A stretch of 64,000 nt of DNA from Parelaphostrongylus tenuis (GCA_019055375.1 JAHQIW010007310.1:186001-250000), one strand, 5' to 3'; shown: positions 33,285 through 45,300, counted from the first letter of the stretch. Numbers and translations: made by a program. The notes: generated by a model not told the origin, from the sequence alone.

Positions 33285-33595
33285 TGAACAAAACTTTCAC
33301 CACAGGCGGGACTCGAACCCGCATCTCACTCTATCCGGGAGCGCGTGCTATAACCCGTTGCACTACTTGCACCCATTTTGCACACCACTCTTTCTACACC
33401 GCTGGGGTCAACGTCGATTCCGACTACCCATGCCACACCGTTGACGGTTGGTCTTCGACAAATAGATGCGCTATAGCCTAGAAAGAGTGGTGAGCCGAAC
33501 AGGCGTCAATAGTGCAATGGGGTTAGAGCACGCGCTTCCCAGAAAGTGTGAGATGCGGGTTCGAGTCCCGCCTGACGCGAAAGTTTGTTTTGAAG
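33285..33595. repeat. tRNA-like hairpin element (family 1), full centre
   Basis: An antisense unit (about 33300-33375, B-box GGGACTCGAACCC) and a sense unit (about 33513-33580, B-box GGGTTCGAGTCCC) face outward from a centre with GTCAACGTCGATTCCGACTA and TTGACGGTTGGTCTTCGAC. Ends AAAACTTTC and GAAAGTTTGTTTT are inverted copies. Acceptor arms pair as GGCGTCA / TGACGC. The best example of the complete family-1 layout. Confidence 0.75.
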
Positions 33596-33928
33596 CCTCG
33601 TAAAGACTTTTCTATTGGCTCCTGTGAAAGCTTGACGAGTAGTTATGCTCTTTGATTGATTTTTGTCCGTTTCTTTCGTCTCTCTCGACCTCTTTTCTCT
33701 TTTTCAAAGTGTTTTTTCCCTTACCTCTTCAAAATTTCTTGCTTTTCATTAAGGCGATTTGCTTTGAAAATTTACATTCTTGGCTTTTTTTTGCTATCTA
33801 GAAATCTTACTGAAAGCAATTATTGATAAATCTCTAGATCACCCGAAGATATTCTAGTAACAGATAGTATCGAGTATCGGAAATCATCTTTATTTGACCG
33901 CCGATTGCGGTGTTATGATCTTTAGATA

Positions 33929-34150
33929 AACCCAATGATGTAGAGTGGTTTGCAAAAACGTTTGCCTCAGCCGGGATTTGAACCCGGATCTTACTCTTTC
34001 CAGGAGCATAAGCTAGACCGTTACACCACCGACGCCCGTTTTGCACCCCACTCTTTCCACGCTACAACGCGTTATCTGTCAAAAAGCGTAAGATCTGGGT
34101 TCAAATCCCGGCTGACGCAAACGTTTTTGCACACCACTCTACATCATTGG
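33929..34150. repeat. tRNA-like hairpin element (family 1), exact terminal repeats
   Basis: Begins with CCCAATGATGTAGAGTGG and ends with CCACTCTACATCATTGGG, perfect inverted termini. The inverted match runs on through GCAAAAACGTTTGC and the T arm of the tRNA-like units, about 65-70 bp per arm. The left unit (minus strand, about 33962-34036) is full length. The right unit keeps only its 3' half (from about 34082). A T5 run (GTTTTTGC) follows each unit. Confidence 0.8.
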
Positions 34151-34164
34151 GAGTGTCGAGTATC

Positions 34165-34385
34165 GCTGAAAGTGAATGAATACATATCTGGCCCACGCAG
34201 TGGTTTACAATGGCTAGGTGATCCATTTGAGTCAGTACTGCTGTGGTAAGGAACCGATCCGCCGACCTCAATGTCATGGAGCGCTTGGTGAGAGCGGTCG
34301 CACCGGTGTCGAACCAACGACCTTGTGGGCAATAGAGGAGGCACTTGTAAGCTATGTTCCACACGCACCGCCGGTGCGCCACGCA
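34165..34385 (-). repeat. tRNA-headed SINE, minus strand
   Basis: Head on the minus strand starts near 34380 (GGCGCACCGGCGGTGCGTGT), with TTGGTTCGACACCGGTGCGA as B-box region. The body includes ACCAAGCGCTCCATGACATT and GCCAGATATGTATTCATTCA. It directly follows the hairpin element at 33929-34150. Confidence 0.6.
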
Positions 34386-34449
34386 TTTACAAATAATAAA
34401 CTTATATGTCAGTGCTGCTTCGTAAGTACCCGAATAGCAGTTGTTCATC

Positions 34450-34765
34450 GTCTACAGGGTAAAGAATGAAGCTCCCGGCGATGATCAATCCTTCTTGAGG
34501 GATGCGCCATGCATTAGTCTTCAATTTTCAGCTTCGCTCGAGGTGACTGAACCGCATATCTGGCCTTTACGATGACTAGCGAGGCCTCCCGCTGAACCTA
34601 GTCAGTGCTGCTTATCCCTCCAGACAAGCCTGAGACCAGTCTGGTAGCAATTTACCGACCCCGGAGTGATGGATGGCCTGATGAGCCTCGAGCGCGAGAT
34701 CGAACCATCGACCTTGTGTGCGATCCAGAGGGCCTTTACACTGCGCCACATGCGCTCTTTGTTCA
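34450..34765 (-). repeat. tRNA-headed SINE, minus strand
   Basis: Head from about 34762 (AGAGCGCATGTGGCGCAGTG), B-box GATGGTTCGATCTCGCGCTC, body with CAGGCCATCCATCACTCCGG, GGTAAATTGCTACCAGACTG and GAGGGATAAGCAGCACTGAC, and an end near GGGAGCTTCATTC at 34470. One of the most complete copies in the window. Confidence 0.75.
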
Positions 34766-34932
34766 TTGTCTGCAGTTAGAGTGGACCTATTTTTTTACGT
34801 ATTGGGTGTTGGGCCCATTTTATCTTCGAAAACAGGCGTGTAGAACGGCGCCTTTCATTCATTTTCAGTTCGTGACATAGGTTAGAGCTTCGGATCCGCA
34901 TCGTTTATTTTGTCTGCGAGAAACGGGTTTAT

Positions 34933-34949
34933 CCCCCCCCCCCTCCCCC
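34933..34949 (-). repeat. C11-T-C5 homopolymer run
   Basis: Eleven C, one T, five C. G-rich on the minus strand and potentially G-quadruplex forming. A similar G-rich tract is at 38644-38672. Confidence 0.8.
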
Positions 34950-35009
34950 ACATCTACATTTTGATTGATTGTTCAATAACACCAGGTGGTCTGTCATCAA
35001 TCTGCTACG

Positions 35010-36490
35010 TAGCAAACAGGTTTGTGATGCATACATTGGGGCAGGGATTATCGTTGAATTGAAAGGGTGCGCACGGGTACGGTGGTTTTCTGTTCTCTTC
35101 ACTCTTAAGCTGCGATGCTCTTAAGCGCAGCCCAAGCCCCTCGTTCCCTCCTGATCAACTCTGGCTGGAGCTAGGTCGTTCATCGTATTCACTCCTCGAC
35201 ATAGCTCGAGGTGAAAACTGAAGCATTCAGAGGGATTCTCTTCGTTGAGAGTGATCAAGACATTCAAATTCTGCATTCCTCATGAGCGTCATTTCCGTCG
35301 AATTTTATCGGAGACCAATTTTCCACAAGCGTTGTCGATATTGGTCAGCAGTCGTTCCGCTTGGCTGATCCCTCGTTTTATGCCACCATGTGATCATGTC
35401 CAGAACGATGTCATCATCAGAGGGACGCTGGTGTAATTGTCGACGACCGCCGATTTTCACTCCTTGTCCCATTCTAATGTTCGCGTGATGTTCTGAAAGG
35501 TAACAGTGATGATTTTCAAGTGATAGTGTCGCCTCGATTATCCCTGCCCTAACGTATGCAGCAGAAACCTGGTCGCTACGTAAGCAGGATGAAAGATCAC
35601 TTGACGTTATCGAACGCGCAGTCGAAATGTCGATGCTAGGAGTATCTCGTATCTCGCAAATGAGACAAAGGATCCGAAGTTCCGACCTACGTTAACGATC
35701 GAACATCAGAGACGGCGTTCTACACGCCAGGATATCGAAAATAAGGTGTGCCGGACATGTGATGCGCTTCAACGACAACCGATGGGCGAGAGCCGTTACC
35801 GACTGGATTCCTCGGGACGTCAAGCGCTCTAAAGGAAGACCACTGACCCGTTGGTCCGATTTCTTCACGAAAGCGATGGAAGAAAGATATGATGCTCAGC
35901 GAATTCCTAGAGCGAGGAGGACCCACTGGGCTACTCTTGCATGCGATAGGGAAAAATGGAAGAGTTGCTGGTACCCGCTCGTGTCACTCGACGATCATCG
36001 GGACGACAGGCGACAGGTGACAGGTGACAGTGTCGCCTCATCGAACACTCTTCTAGTGTAATTTTTGTGTTGAAATCTCCACTGATGACCGATGACGTAG
36101 AAGATTGTATGACATTTCTAGAAGAACTTCTCGAATTGATGGATTGCTTCGACTTCGTCTTCGTCATAGCTTAATGTTGATGCGTAAGCAACGAAGATGG
36201 TCATAGCCGACAGAGTGATTCACATCATTTCAACCGCAAATGTCCGATCTCGGTTGTTAGTTGTTGAAATGAATCGATGTTCATAGTCAAACTTGTTCTG
36301 ACGAGAACGCCAACATCGCCGATACCTCTGCGATCACATGTTTTGCGAGAAATCGTTCTTCTCCGGTGTCATAGACAGCGTGAAATGTGTGCCATCTTCT
36401 CGCCTCAGCCAGGCCGATGACACCGTTCTCTTCACTGTTTTGTGCATTTGAACCCAGCTTAGAGCTTGCTAAGCTCTGAACATAGGAACT
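35010..36490. mobile_element. Rearranged RTE LINE with three segments in alternating orientation
   Basis: Segment 1 (35010-35470, minus) is the region just upstream of the 3' end of RT. Segment 2 (about 35536-36061, plus) is the end of the ORF: LPALTYAAETWSLRKQDERS, then MRFNDNRWARAVTDWIPRDV and PRARRTHWATLACDREKW. Segment 3 (36085-36490, minus) is the N-terminal APE endonuclease: RRWHTFHAVYDTGEE, VGVLVRTSLTMNIDSFQQLT and SGDFNT. A 35-bp stretch around ATAATCCCTGCCC is present inverted at 35018-35053 and 35536-35572. All parts carry stops or indels. Confidence 0.8.
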
Positions 36491-37028
36491 GATCACTCAA
36501 TGTGGATTGTCAGTCGCTTCCGGAGAGACAGAAACGAGCTTATTCATTCAAAGCGACTCCTACTCGCCTGCCATTTTCTTCCGAGTCGCCTGATTGCAGG
36601 CTTTTGGTCAGTTTGATTTGTAAGAAAAAAGTATGCCGGTCGGCGCAGCAGAAATAGGGAAACCAGGCTGTGAATCCACCTACGTTTCGGGGAGGCCATT
36701 GTGAGTCTCCATCCAACTCTCCCATCCGCCACCTGGAGACGCGCCATGTACCTCAGCGACTGGCCAGGCAGAGATCCCTTTCTGAGTGGATCCGTGGACA
36801 GACAACAGTATCCGTGTCTGTGACGAAGCATGGTACTGTGCTGTTTGAAGGATTCGAGCCACATACAAGGTCTATTCAGAATCTTTATCAACCTTTCTAA
36901 TAGGTTTAGTTCACTTATCGCAAAATTCTGAATCTCGCGTTTATTTCTAGACCCGGTCACCGGTTTGGTTCACTTTTATCGAATCGAAGTCATATGGAAA
37001 ACACCATACTCATGATCGACGAGATCTT

Positions 37029-37375
37029 TACCGGTTCACTTCCGTGGATCCAGGGGCGTGTCCAGCAACTCCACACCCTCTCCCCGATGTGATGTTGACC
37101 ACTTTTCGTTGCAGGACCCGCAGCTAACTTTTAAAATGATTCTCGTGCGCTCTTCCATAGCGTACTGACTGCTGTTTCTTGATGTTATGTGTGCAAGCGT
37201 CGTGTCAACATCAAGAGACAGTAATCAATACGCCGGTGAAGACCACACGCGAACCATCTCAAAACTTTCCTGCGGGTCCTGCAAGAAAAAGTGGTTGTGG
37301 CCGGCGTCCAATCGGCGCAGAGGAGGTGGGGTTGTTAGACACGCCCCTGGGTCCATGGAAGTCAACCGGTCAACC
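37029..37375. repeat. Fold-back element of about 350 bp
   Basis: The left arm (ACCGGTTCACTTCCGTGGAT, CCAGGGGCGTGTCC, ACCACTTTTCGTTGCAGGAC, GACTGCTGTTTCTTGATGTT) recurs inverted in the right arm (AACATCAAGAGACAGTAATC, GTCCTGCAAGAAAAAGTGGT, GACACGCCCCTGGGTCCATG, GAAGTCAACCGGT). Only about 15 bp separates the arms near 37190-37205. No coding capacity. Confidence 0.8.
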
Positions 37376-37439
37376 GCTCTATTAGCAGTAATGTGACGTT
37401 ATAATTATGCATCCAATAATGGTGGCTGATATACAAAGT

Positions 37440-37715
37440 TTGAAGCTTGGGCGCGAGTTTAACTCGCGTTTCACTCTTTCCGGAGACACGTGCTAACCAT
37501 AGCACTACAGGGATTCCTGTTTGCCATCACTCTCTCTGTGATACAAGATATCGATTTGTCAGCAAGCAACTGTCAGCGGTTTTTGTATCGAATAAAAAAA
37601 CAGTAAAAGTGGTGCGCCGGTAGTGAGTGGTTAGCAGATGTCTCGGGAAGGGGTAGAACCTGGGTTAGACTCCGCCTAAGGTTCAGAGTCTTGCACATCA
37701 CTCAACATCACTGAA
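37440..37715. repeat. tRNA-like hairpin element (family 1), diverged
   Basis: An antisense unit at about 37455-37530 and a sense unit at about 37610-37680 (CGCCGGTAGTGAGTGGTTAG ... CTGGGTTAGACTCCGCC) point outward. The right terminus TTGCACATCACTCAACATCA matches the family. The left terminus is worn. Confidence 0.65.
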
Positions 37716-38122
37716 CAAGAGTGCTCATGTTTTGCCTATCTGATGTCGGGTTCTGAACCTGTACAACGCTTCGCATCATATGGATTGACCTGCATTCGCT
37801 TGTTTCCATCCAGTTATTGATGGACTCAACGAAACTGTGGCGACGTAGGTTTCTTTTTCAGGCAGTTTGTTTCAAACGATTACTGGCGAAATCATTGCCC
37901 GAGGCGGTTTCGTTGGCTGACCAAGAGCGGAAGCTCCAGAACTTTACTGGGAGTGAGGTGAATTTATCGAGTAAAACTTTATGTCCTTCTCTACTGGGTC
38001 TGAGTTTTTCTTGGTTCTTACTTTCCCTTTCCATAGCGCTATCGTATCGAAGGCTTTTCCGAGGTCAGGGTATTAGGACCCAATTTCTTTATTGTGTTTA
38101 ACTTTTCTGAAACCAACGTATA

Positions 38123-38228
38123 GCTTAGTAACCTCTGAACTTTGGAAAGGAGAGGGAAAGGGCTGGGTCTGGGGCTTAGTAACCCCTGAACTTTGGAGAG
38201 GAGGGGGAAAGGGTTGGGTCTGGGTATC
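38123..38228 (+). repeat. Two-copy tandem repeat of about 52 bp
   Basis: CTTAGTAACCTCTGAACTTT...GGGTCTGGG is directly repeated as CTTAGTAACCCCTGAACTTT...GGGTCTGGG, with a purine-rich GGAGAGGGAAAGGG core. No function visible. Confidence 0.8.
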
Positions 38229-38643
38229 ACGGTGGATCATCTGCCTCTGGACCTTGAACCAGTATTCTACGTCCAAATAGCCTATGTTACTAATCAGTCA
38301 GCTTTTACATCTCATTTAGCTTTCCTGGACCCACCGTTGGACATGCTTAGTTCCGAGCATCGGGGGTTGAGTGCTCCTGGATGGCTTCCCCCTGAGGCTA
38401 TGTATACGAGCCGTAAAGACCACCCGTTCCGCCACAAAGTTGTAATCAAGTGGCATGAACGCCCTCGAAATGCGGTTCAAAGAGATCTCCAGAGTGATCA
38501 AAGTATCACCGGGAGAGTCTGAATCATCAATTGCAAATATTTCCGGCAAAGGTCCGTGTGACCTTCCATAGGTGACACCGCCATGTCGTGTGAGAATATC
38601 CGCTTCCTCAAGAGAAGTCAGACTTTATGATTTTTTTTCGGAA

Positions 38644-38672
38644 GGGGGGGGGGGGGGAGGGGGGGAAGGGGG
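38644..38672 (+). repeat. G-rich homopolymer tract
   Basis: G14-A-G7-AA-G5. Able to form G-quadruplexes in principle. Also a place where sequencing length errors are likely. Confidence 0.85.
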
Positions 38673-39339
38673 TTCCACTTTGGTTTCTCCACGTTAGGTG
38701 GGCTTTTGAATAGTGTAGATCATGATGCACCTGATGTTTCTTGCTTTTTTCCACTCTGGTAGATGTTTCGTTATGTTTGAAAAGTTCTCCGCTTTTGTAT
38801 ACTTACAGGTGGTGTTCAAGAGATAAGAAGCGTCTTGCCAAATGAGCTCGGACAGAAAATCTCTTCTCGGGTGAGAATTTCAGTATTTTTTGTCGACTTT
38901 TGAACTTTTTTTTGCTTCTCACATCCGTGGGACTTTAACCGCAGACATTGCCTGAAGCTCCATCATCATGCAGGAAACTTCCTACTGTTAAATTTGAAAC
39001 TATGGCTTTTAGATAGCCCTTTTAATCCCTAAAGGACAGTGTGTACCAAGCCGAGGTACACGATTATTTTGAGGCTTTTCTTTTTCTGGACAAAGCTTTT
39101 CCCTTAGACACTTGGTAGTCATTCAAAGTCAAGCCTCTGCGATCTCAACAGTATCTTCAATTTTTGAAAAGCCCTTTTATTATGTTACAGCAGCGAAGAT
39201 AAAATCATGATTAACAGTCACTCTGTTCTATTCGATCGTCTGGGACTTGCATATGAATCTTCGCCAGACTCTTACGAATCATTCCGTAGCCCAAATCTCG
39301 AGGATTTCGATTATATAATAGGTTTTTTGAAAGATTATC

Positions 39340-42300
39340 ATGGAACGCTGTAAAAGCGAAGAGAATGGTAAGTTTTGCACTCGAAGTTTTTATCGCACAG
39401 AAAAGTTTATACATACACGAGAAACATATGACCATGTAGAGAATTCAAGGCGTATCAAAGTAACGCAAAAAAACCTAAGGCTTCGCTCTACAAATGGAGA
39501 AAAAACCCTACTTGAATGGCGAATATCGCGTGCCTTTTGTGAGTTGCTTGTGTGGCCGATCAGCTGCCGTCCTCCTTGATCTCCGTTTACCGCGCTTCCA
39601 GGATTAAGTGGCATATCTCATTGAACAGCTTGAAATTTGCTCCTAAGGTAGTCGTTTTCAATAGAAGCCAACTTCAACGAGCATAAAAAATGTATAAGTC
39701 AGTACTCTCAGCAAAAGTTACTTGATTTTTTTAGAAATTGCGTGTGAGGGTTAATCATAGTATCCTGAATCTGCCTTATAACGAAAGGTACGAAATCTCA
39801 CGATTACCAGCCAAGAGCAGTCGAGTGTACAACACTGCTCGTTCGGTGATTTTATCACTTGACGGTGCTTGGAAAACGTTCGTCGTCGACTCCTCTATGT
39901 TAGAGAATTCTCCTCCGAGAGGGATTGCTCACACGAAAGGCACCGTGCAACTGACGAGGCTGGAAGAGCGAAACAAGTGTATTTCACTGTATATGTGCCC
40001 ATAGCAGACCTCATGCATGGCTCAAAATTAACCGTCAGGCACACTGAGATTTGAGCATCTTGAATCTTCCGTGGGTACAAGATTAGTTGAGTTAATCGGA
40101 CAACTCCATCAGGAGTTTGGCTTTTATTGGTTTGCAGGTGAATCTATAATCTCTCCCGTATTGTTCCCTTTTATGCTTTGAAAGGCTGTTCTGAAAGGAG
40201 GCGCTAGCGTCGTCGGTGTTGTTCATCTTAAGGTGAATCACAATGTTAGTGACACATCAGTGACAAAGTACATCGAATTCTAACGTTGAATAGTGCAGAT
40301 TGTGCGGCATGGATTCGTCTCGGTGTGTTTTTTCGGTAGATTTTTTAATGCACAATTTTTTTGACGCGATTCTGTCCCTCTATCTCAGTCGTTAGCCTCT
40401 CTCCACCTAAGATGTTCTGTCAGTCACTCGTCGTCGATAAATGTGGTTCTCTAGGCATGAAAATCCACCACAGAAAGGGCATCTTGGGATAGGATTTTTT
40501 TCGTCTTTATGAGTGATTCTCTACTTGGCAAGAGCGACTCTCCTTCGAGTTGAGGCATCACAGACCTTCTAATTCACGCATTCTTCACAATGAATAAGGA
40601 ATAAGTAGCATTTTCTTTTATGATTTTGCACATACAATGAGGTAGGTCGATAGATTCCATTCAACTAATGCCTCGACGTGTTCGTCTTCTTCAGAGTCGA
40701 CCATTCAAGTGGATCGCCCACTCTGATGGCTCTGAAGAAGGCGATGACGTTGAAATGTTAGCCGAGTGAAATCTGTCGGCCCACCTCTTAATATGTGCTG
40801 ATTCATAGTCGAAAATATTACTGATTCTTTACTTATTGTGCAGATTGTATAACGTAGAAGTTCTGTGATGCCTTGATGGTTCTTGTCCATTATAAGGCCA
40901 GAAATGAATAGTCGACCCCATTCGCTGGACAACAGCTTTTCGTAGGAGTGGTAGTAATAATTTGAAAGCTTGAAATCCTGGCTATCGTGGTACATGGCCA
41001 GTTTTTTCCAAAAGACTGTTCTGATGTTAAAATTTGAAATAAAATTATGTCCCACGTCGGCTACGCAGTCCAACTATCACTTTGCTGAAGCACGAAGACC
41101 ACATGAACGTGTATAAAAAAATTTTTTAGGACCAGAATCATAATTTTATCTGGCGTTTCTTTCAAAGCGTAGAAAAATTTCCTTATCGAATGACGAAAAT
41201 GGCACTTCTCCGAAGCGCCAATCGGGCGACCGCCGCATCGAATCTTTGGCCACCAGGCCTCCAGACCGTATAATAGCCTGTAAAAAACCAAGCTAAATGT
41301 GTGAAACTAGTTCTTGTTTTTCCTGATACACTGTGGAGAAACGTTCTTTCTATGAAATAGCACAGCTTTGTAATCCCGGAATCCTACGCTATCGAATAAT
41401 TACTCACAATCTGAAGAAGGAGCTCTGTGTTGCGAGGAAAATGTGTGCAGAAGCAACAAGGTTAATTTTCTGTAGCAACGTCAAAAACTGCTCACGTACC
41501 GCACTATTCAGAGATTTAAGTTTACAATTGATCATTAGCATTCTTGTGAAAAATTCTTGTCTAGCGAATGAGGTCGAGTATTCATTTGTCGCCTTGTAAT
41601 GGCCAAGTACTGCCTTGATCTCATTGCACTCAGCTACATACGTGTTTGAGTCAATACACCCCACTTGCGGTAGGATGCTACGGTTCATGTAATGGTTACT
41701 GTAACTGTAAATTCAGGTGATGTTGCCGAAATGTGTTAGTTTAGTTTAGTTTATGGAGCTAAACCCAGAAGAGAGCTGAGCAAACAATACACGCCGAAGC
41801 TGAAAAGTAATTTTCTCTCCATGTTGCAGCCCGCTGGAAAGACTCTTTCAGAAACCGAGTGCAGTATCATAAATCGCTATCACTTAAGCCATAAAATGAG
41901 TACTAGAAATCTGGCGAAATAGCTTTGTTCGGCGAAAAAGGCCTCTGAATAATTGTGTGCCCAACACGATACGCTTTGTCGAGAAAGTGGGACATTTGTA
42001 GAACAACAATATCCTGTATAACCCGTGATTTGAATCTTTGAGGACTTCACTCGAACTTTTGGAAATGACTTCCAGAGTATAAAAGCGATCGGAGATTCTG
42101 AGATGAGATAGCTCGTTTGTCTCTGTTGGCGTAGAAAAAAGTACTTTCTTTGTACGCTCTAGATTTTTTTTCTTGGAATTCGAGTGTTTCGCCGCTTAGC
42201 TATCAAATTCTTCCGTATTTCAGCATCGGCTCAGATTCTCGAGGAATGCGCAATTGGCCGCTGTTTCTATTTTCTGGCTGGTCTTGTGTTCTTCTTCTAT

Positions 42301-45300
42301 TTCCTATATGTTTATCAAGCACAAAGTAACGAATACGCGATCGTTCGAGCTGAACTGGAGACTCAACTGCAGAAAATCCAAGACCTAAAGGTCGATTTCG
42401 TCAGTAAGTTATTGAGACTTTCATATGCTTTTCCTAGTGTTTCTCGTTGATTTGGTTGAACTCAAGGTCTGCCATCTAGTAGTTGTCAAAAAGTGTTCTT
42501 TTCGTATATACTTGAGAGAACTGAGTGGTGGGCAAAGACATGGCCTCGGGCGGGAATCGAACCCCGTGTTTCATCCAAACCGGTATTCGGGTTCGAATCC
42601 TGCCCGAGGTCATGTTTTTGCTCACCATTCAGTTCTCTTAGGTATATACGAAACATCATAAAACTGCGAAATGCAGTAAAAATGCTAGAAATCCTTGAGC
42701 AAATTTTCTTTTCTCAAACACTTTTACCCAAGCTTTGGGTACAAGTACTTATGAAGATTCAATAACTAAATAACCAAGTATTTTCTATGTTGTTAATGAA
42801 ATAGCCGGCCAAACTAAGGATGCCTGTGAATTCAGCAGTTCGAACATCTATTTCCTAAAGATCGTTCTACGTTCTCGTTCTTCATCGTTTCTACCGTCAG
42901 CCAAGATAATTCACCCCTGAATTTCTGAGAAACGAGTGGACAAAATCAACAGCATATTAAGGCTCAAAGCAGGTTACTGTCCTCTTAAGGACATTCCATT
43001 CTGAGTCGCCACATATCGCATTTGCGATGCTTTCATTGCTTGCGACAAAAAAAAGAACTTTCGACGAGCGACACTGCAAAGCAGGCCAACACGGAGATTA
43101 TATTTTTGACCTGCCCTTCGTCTAGAAGTGGAAAGTCGATAGCTCAACGAAGATCATTTAATAGAAAACACGATTTTCGTCGTTGTAAAATCATGCGATA
43201 TGGAACATTAATTCACAAAGACGAGGCCTTTGTTACATTTCTATTTCTTGTAGCGGTATGCATAGATGTAGTCAAAACATTCGCGATGATACGGAATTCT
43301 GAAGCATACGATGCGAAAATAACCCCTAAGTGATCGCTATAGAAATCAATGTGCGAAATGCGCGATCTTCGTTGTTCGAATTTATTTGTTTAATTTCATT
43401 TTTTTCTGAACTGAGGTTGAAGACAGTCTCATGCTGGATGGCATGTGATGACAACGAACCCTTTGTGCGCTTCCCATCGTGACTCAATCTATTAGATTGG
43501 CCTATTTGTTTATACTTCGCTGTTTCCCTAACAGATGACAACTCCAACCCTGTCTATACTCCCTTGTAGAAGATACTCCAATGAGTCACAATGGTCGACT
43601 ATCTGTCAAATCTTTAGCAATCTTTTACCTCTTTTAGGGCGTGTTTTATTACGTTACTGCAGCTATATATCTAAGGATACTAAAAGTTATACCCATTGAT
43701 GTAGAGTGATGTTCAAAATATCTGCGTCAGGCGGGACTCGAACCCGCCTTTCACCCTATCGAGTTGCGCGTGCTCTATCCCTTGCACCACCCTGTTTTGC
43801 CATAACTCTTTCTTCGCTGCAATGCATCTATCAGTCAGCAACCAACCGTCAAAGGTCTTGCCCAGGTGTCGATATCGACATTGAATCCGAGTTACGCTGA
43901 CAGAGATTTGGTATTCCATGATCAAACAGAATCTTTTATATTTAGCCGATTTTATCGATGGTATGATTTGTAGATGGATCCATTGATCCCTCAAATCTAA
44001 TAGCAATTAAATCAAAAGAATTTTGTTTAATCATCGCTCCCAGTATCTGTCAGCATGACTGGATTCACTGTCGATCCCGACTACTTAGGCCAGATAGTCG
44101 ACGGTTGGTTGCTTACAGATAAATGCGTTGTAGCGTAGAAAGAGTGGTGGCAAAACAGACATCGGTGGTGCAAGAGATAACCACGCACCCCGTGATAGAG
44201 TGAGATGTGGGTTCGAAACCCACCTCACGATAAAGTTTTGCCCATCACTTTACATCATTTTGTATATCTGTAAATCACATCACCGCTAAAAGCGCTTATT
44301 TAAAAAGAATTTTGTTCGAGTTGAAAGATTTTCAAATTTTCGCCCCTATGAGGGAGTTAGACCCGCGTTTATCTTATAGCTTGGGCACGTAAGATACCAC
44401 TGCACCACCGATTTCATTCCTTGGATGTTTCTCAAAGGTTTCAAATACGAAGTCCGGTAGGGCGTTATATTCAGGAGTAATATACTAAGAACTTTTGAGC
44501 TATATGTATGGAATAAGGGGTATCCTCCACTATGGCCTTCAACTTTTCAACAGAGCTGCTGGCAGACCGCGGAGTTAGGCAGATGGGGAAAGTCTTTATG
44601 CTAATCGGTTGGTGGGGTGTGTTCGTACCGTTTTGAACGGAATTGAACCCCAGTTGACAAATTTATGTAGTTATCTCTTGTTTTTCGTTATTTTTGCTCC
44701 AACAAAGATCCACAGAATGCGAAGAAAATGCTCAACTGTTTGCAAAACTCGTGAGGATGAGCCATGCAATTGTCCGAGAAAGTACGTAGCAAGGAGAGCC
44801 ATACTACTATTTCGTCTTCTTCCATATCGTGAGATTTTCACATACTGAAGTTTTTCTTGTTTTCCTCGGCTAGGCCGGTGATGAGATATCGCCACAGTAC
44901 GTTTACGCTCTAGTTCGGCATTTGGAGACATCTACGATAAAATAGGGAGCCATCCAGAGTAGTCATGTAAATGCCAGTTTATTATAGATCCTTACTCTGC
45001 ATCACCATGATTATTAGTTGGAAAGAAGCTAGAAAAGATGAGGGGAGGTAGCGCAATGGTAGTGGTGCTGATCATCAGTAGCACGGCGCTGATTCGACCC
45101 TGCACCAGGCCACCCGCCTCTAATCCTTGGTCGAGAGAGCGGCATGGAAACATCGGCATTCTACTCGAAGTTCTCTTTCTGCGCGGTCGTACATAAGAAA
45201 TTTTTTAGCGTCATTGAACATGTCTGGACGACAGAATAAAAGAAGAGTCTTATATACCCAAACAATGGCATAAAACAGATGTGTCCAAGGTATTTTCAAA

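Noticed and set aside
33513..33580. Functional tRNA gene
   Set aside because: Same family as 26540; the antisense twin 150 bp away and the shared termini mark it as part of a repeat.
35759..36061. Host protein gene (plus-strand frame with WIPRDVKRSKGRP)
   Set aside because: The sequence is the C-terminal tail of RTE LINE ORFs and recurs in decayed form at six or more other places in the window.
36544..36960. Minus-strand gene of 138 codons
   Set aside because: Overlaps other equally long frames on both strands, has no recognisable domain and no splice context. It borders RTE endonuclease debris and a fold-back element.
38644..38672. Regulatory G-quadruplex promoter of the coiled-coil gene
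   Set aside because: It is the right sort of sequence and 700 bp from a candidate start, but that start is itself weak and nothing else supports a promoter here.
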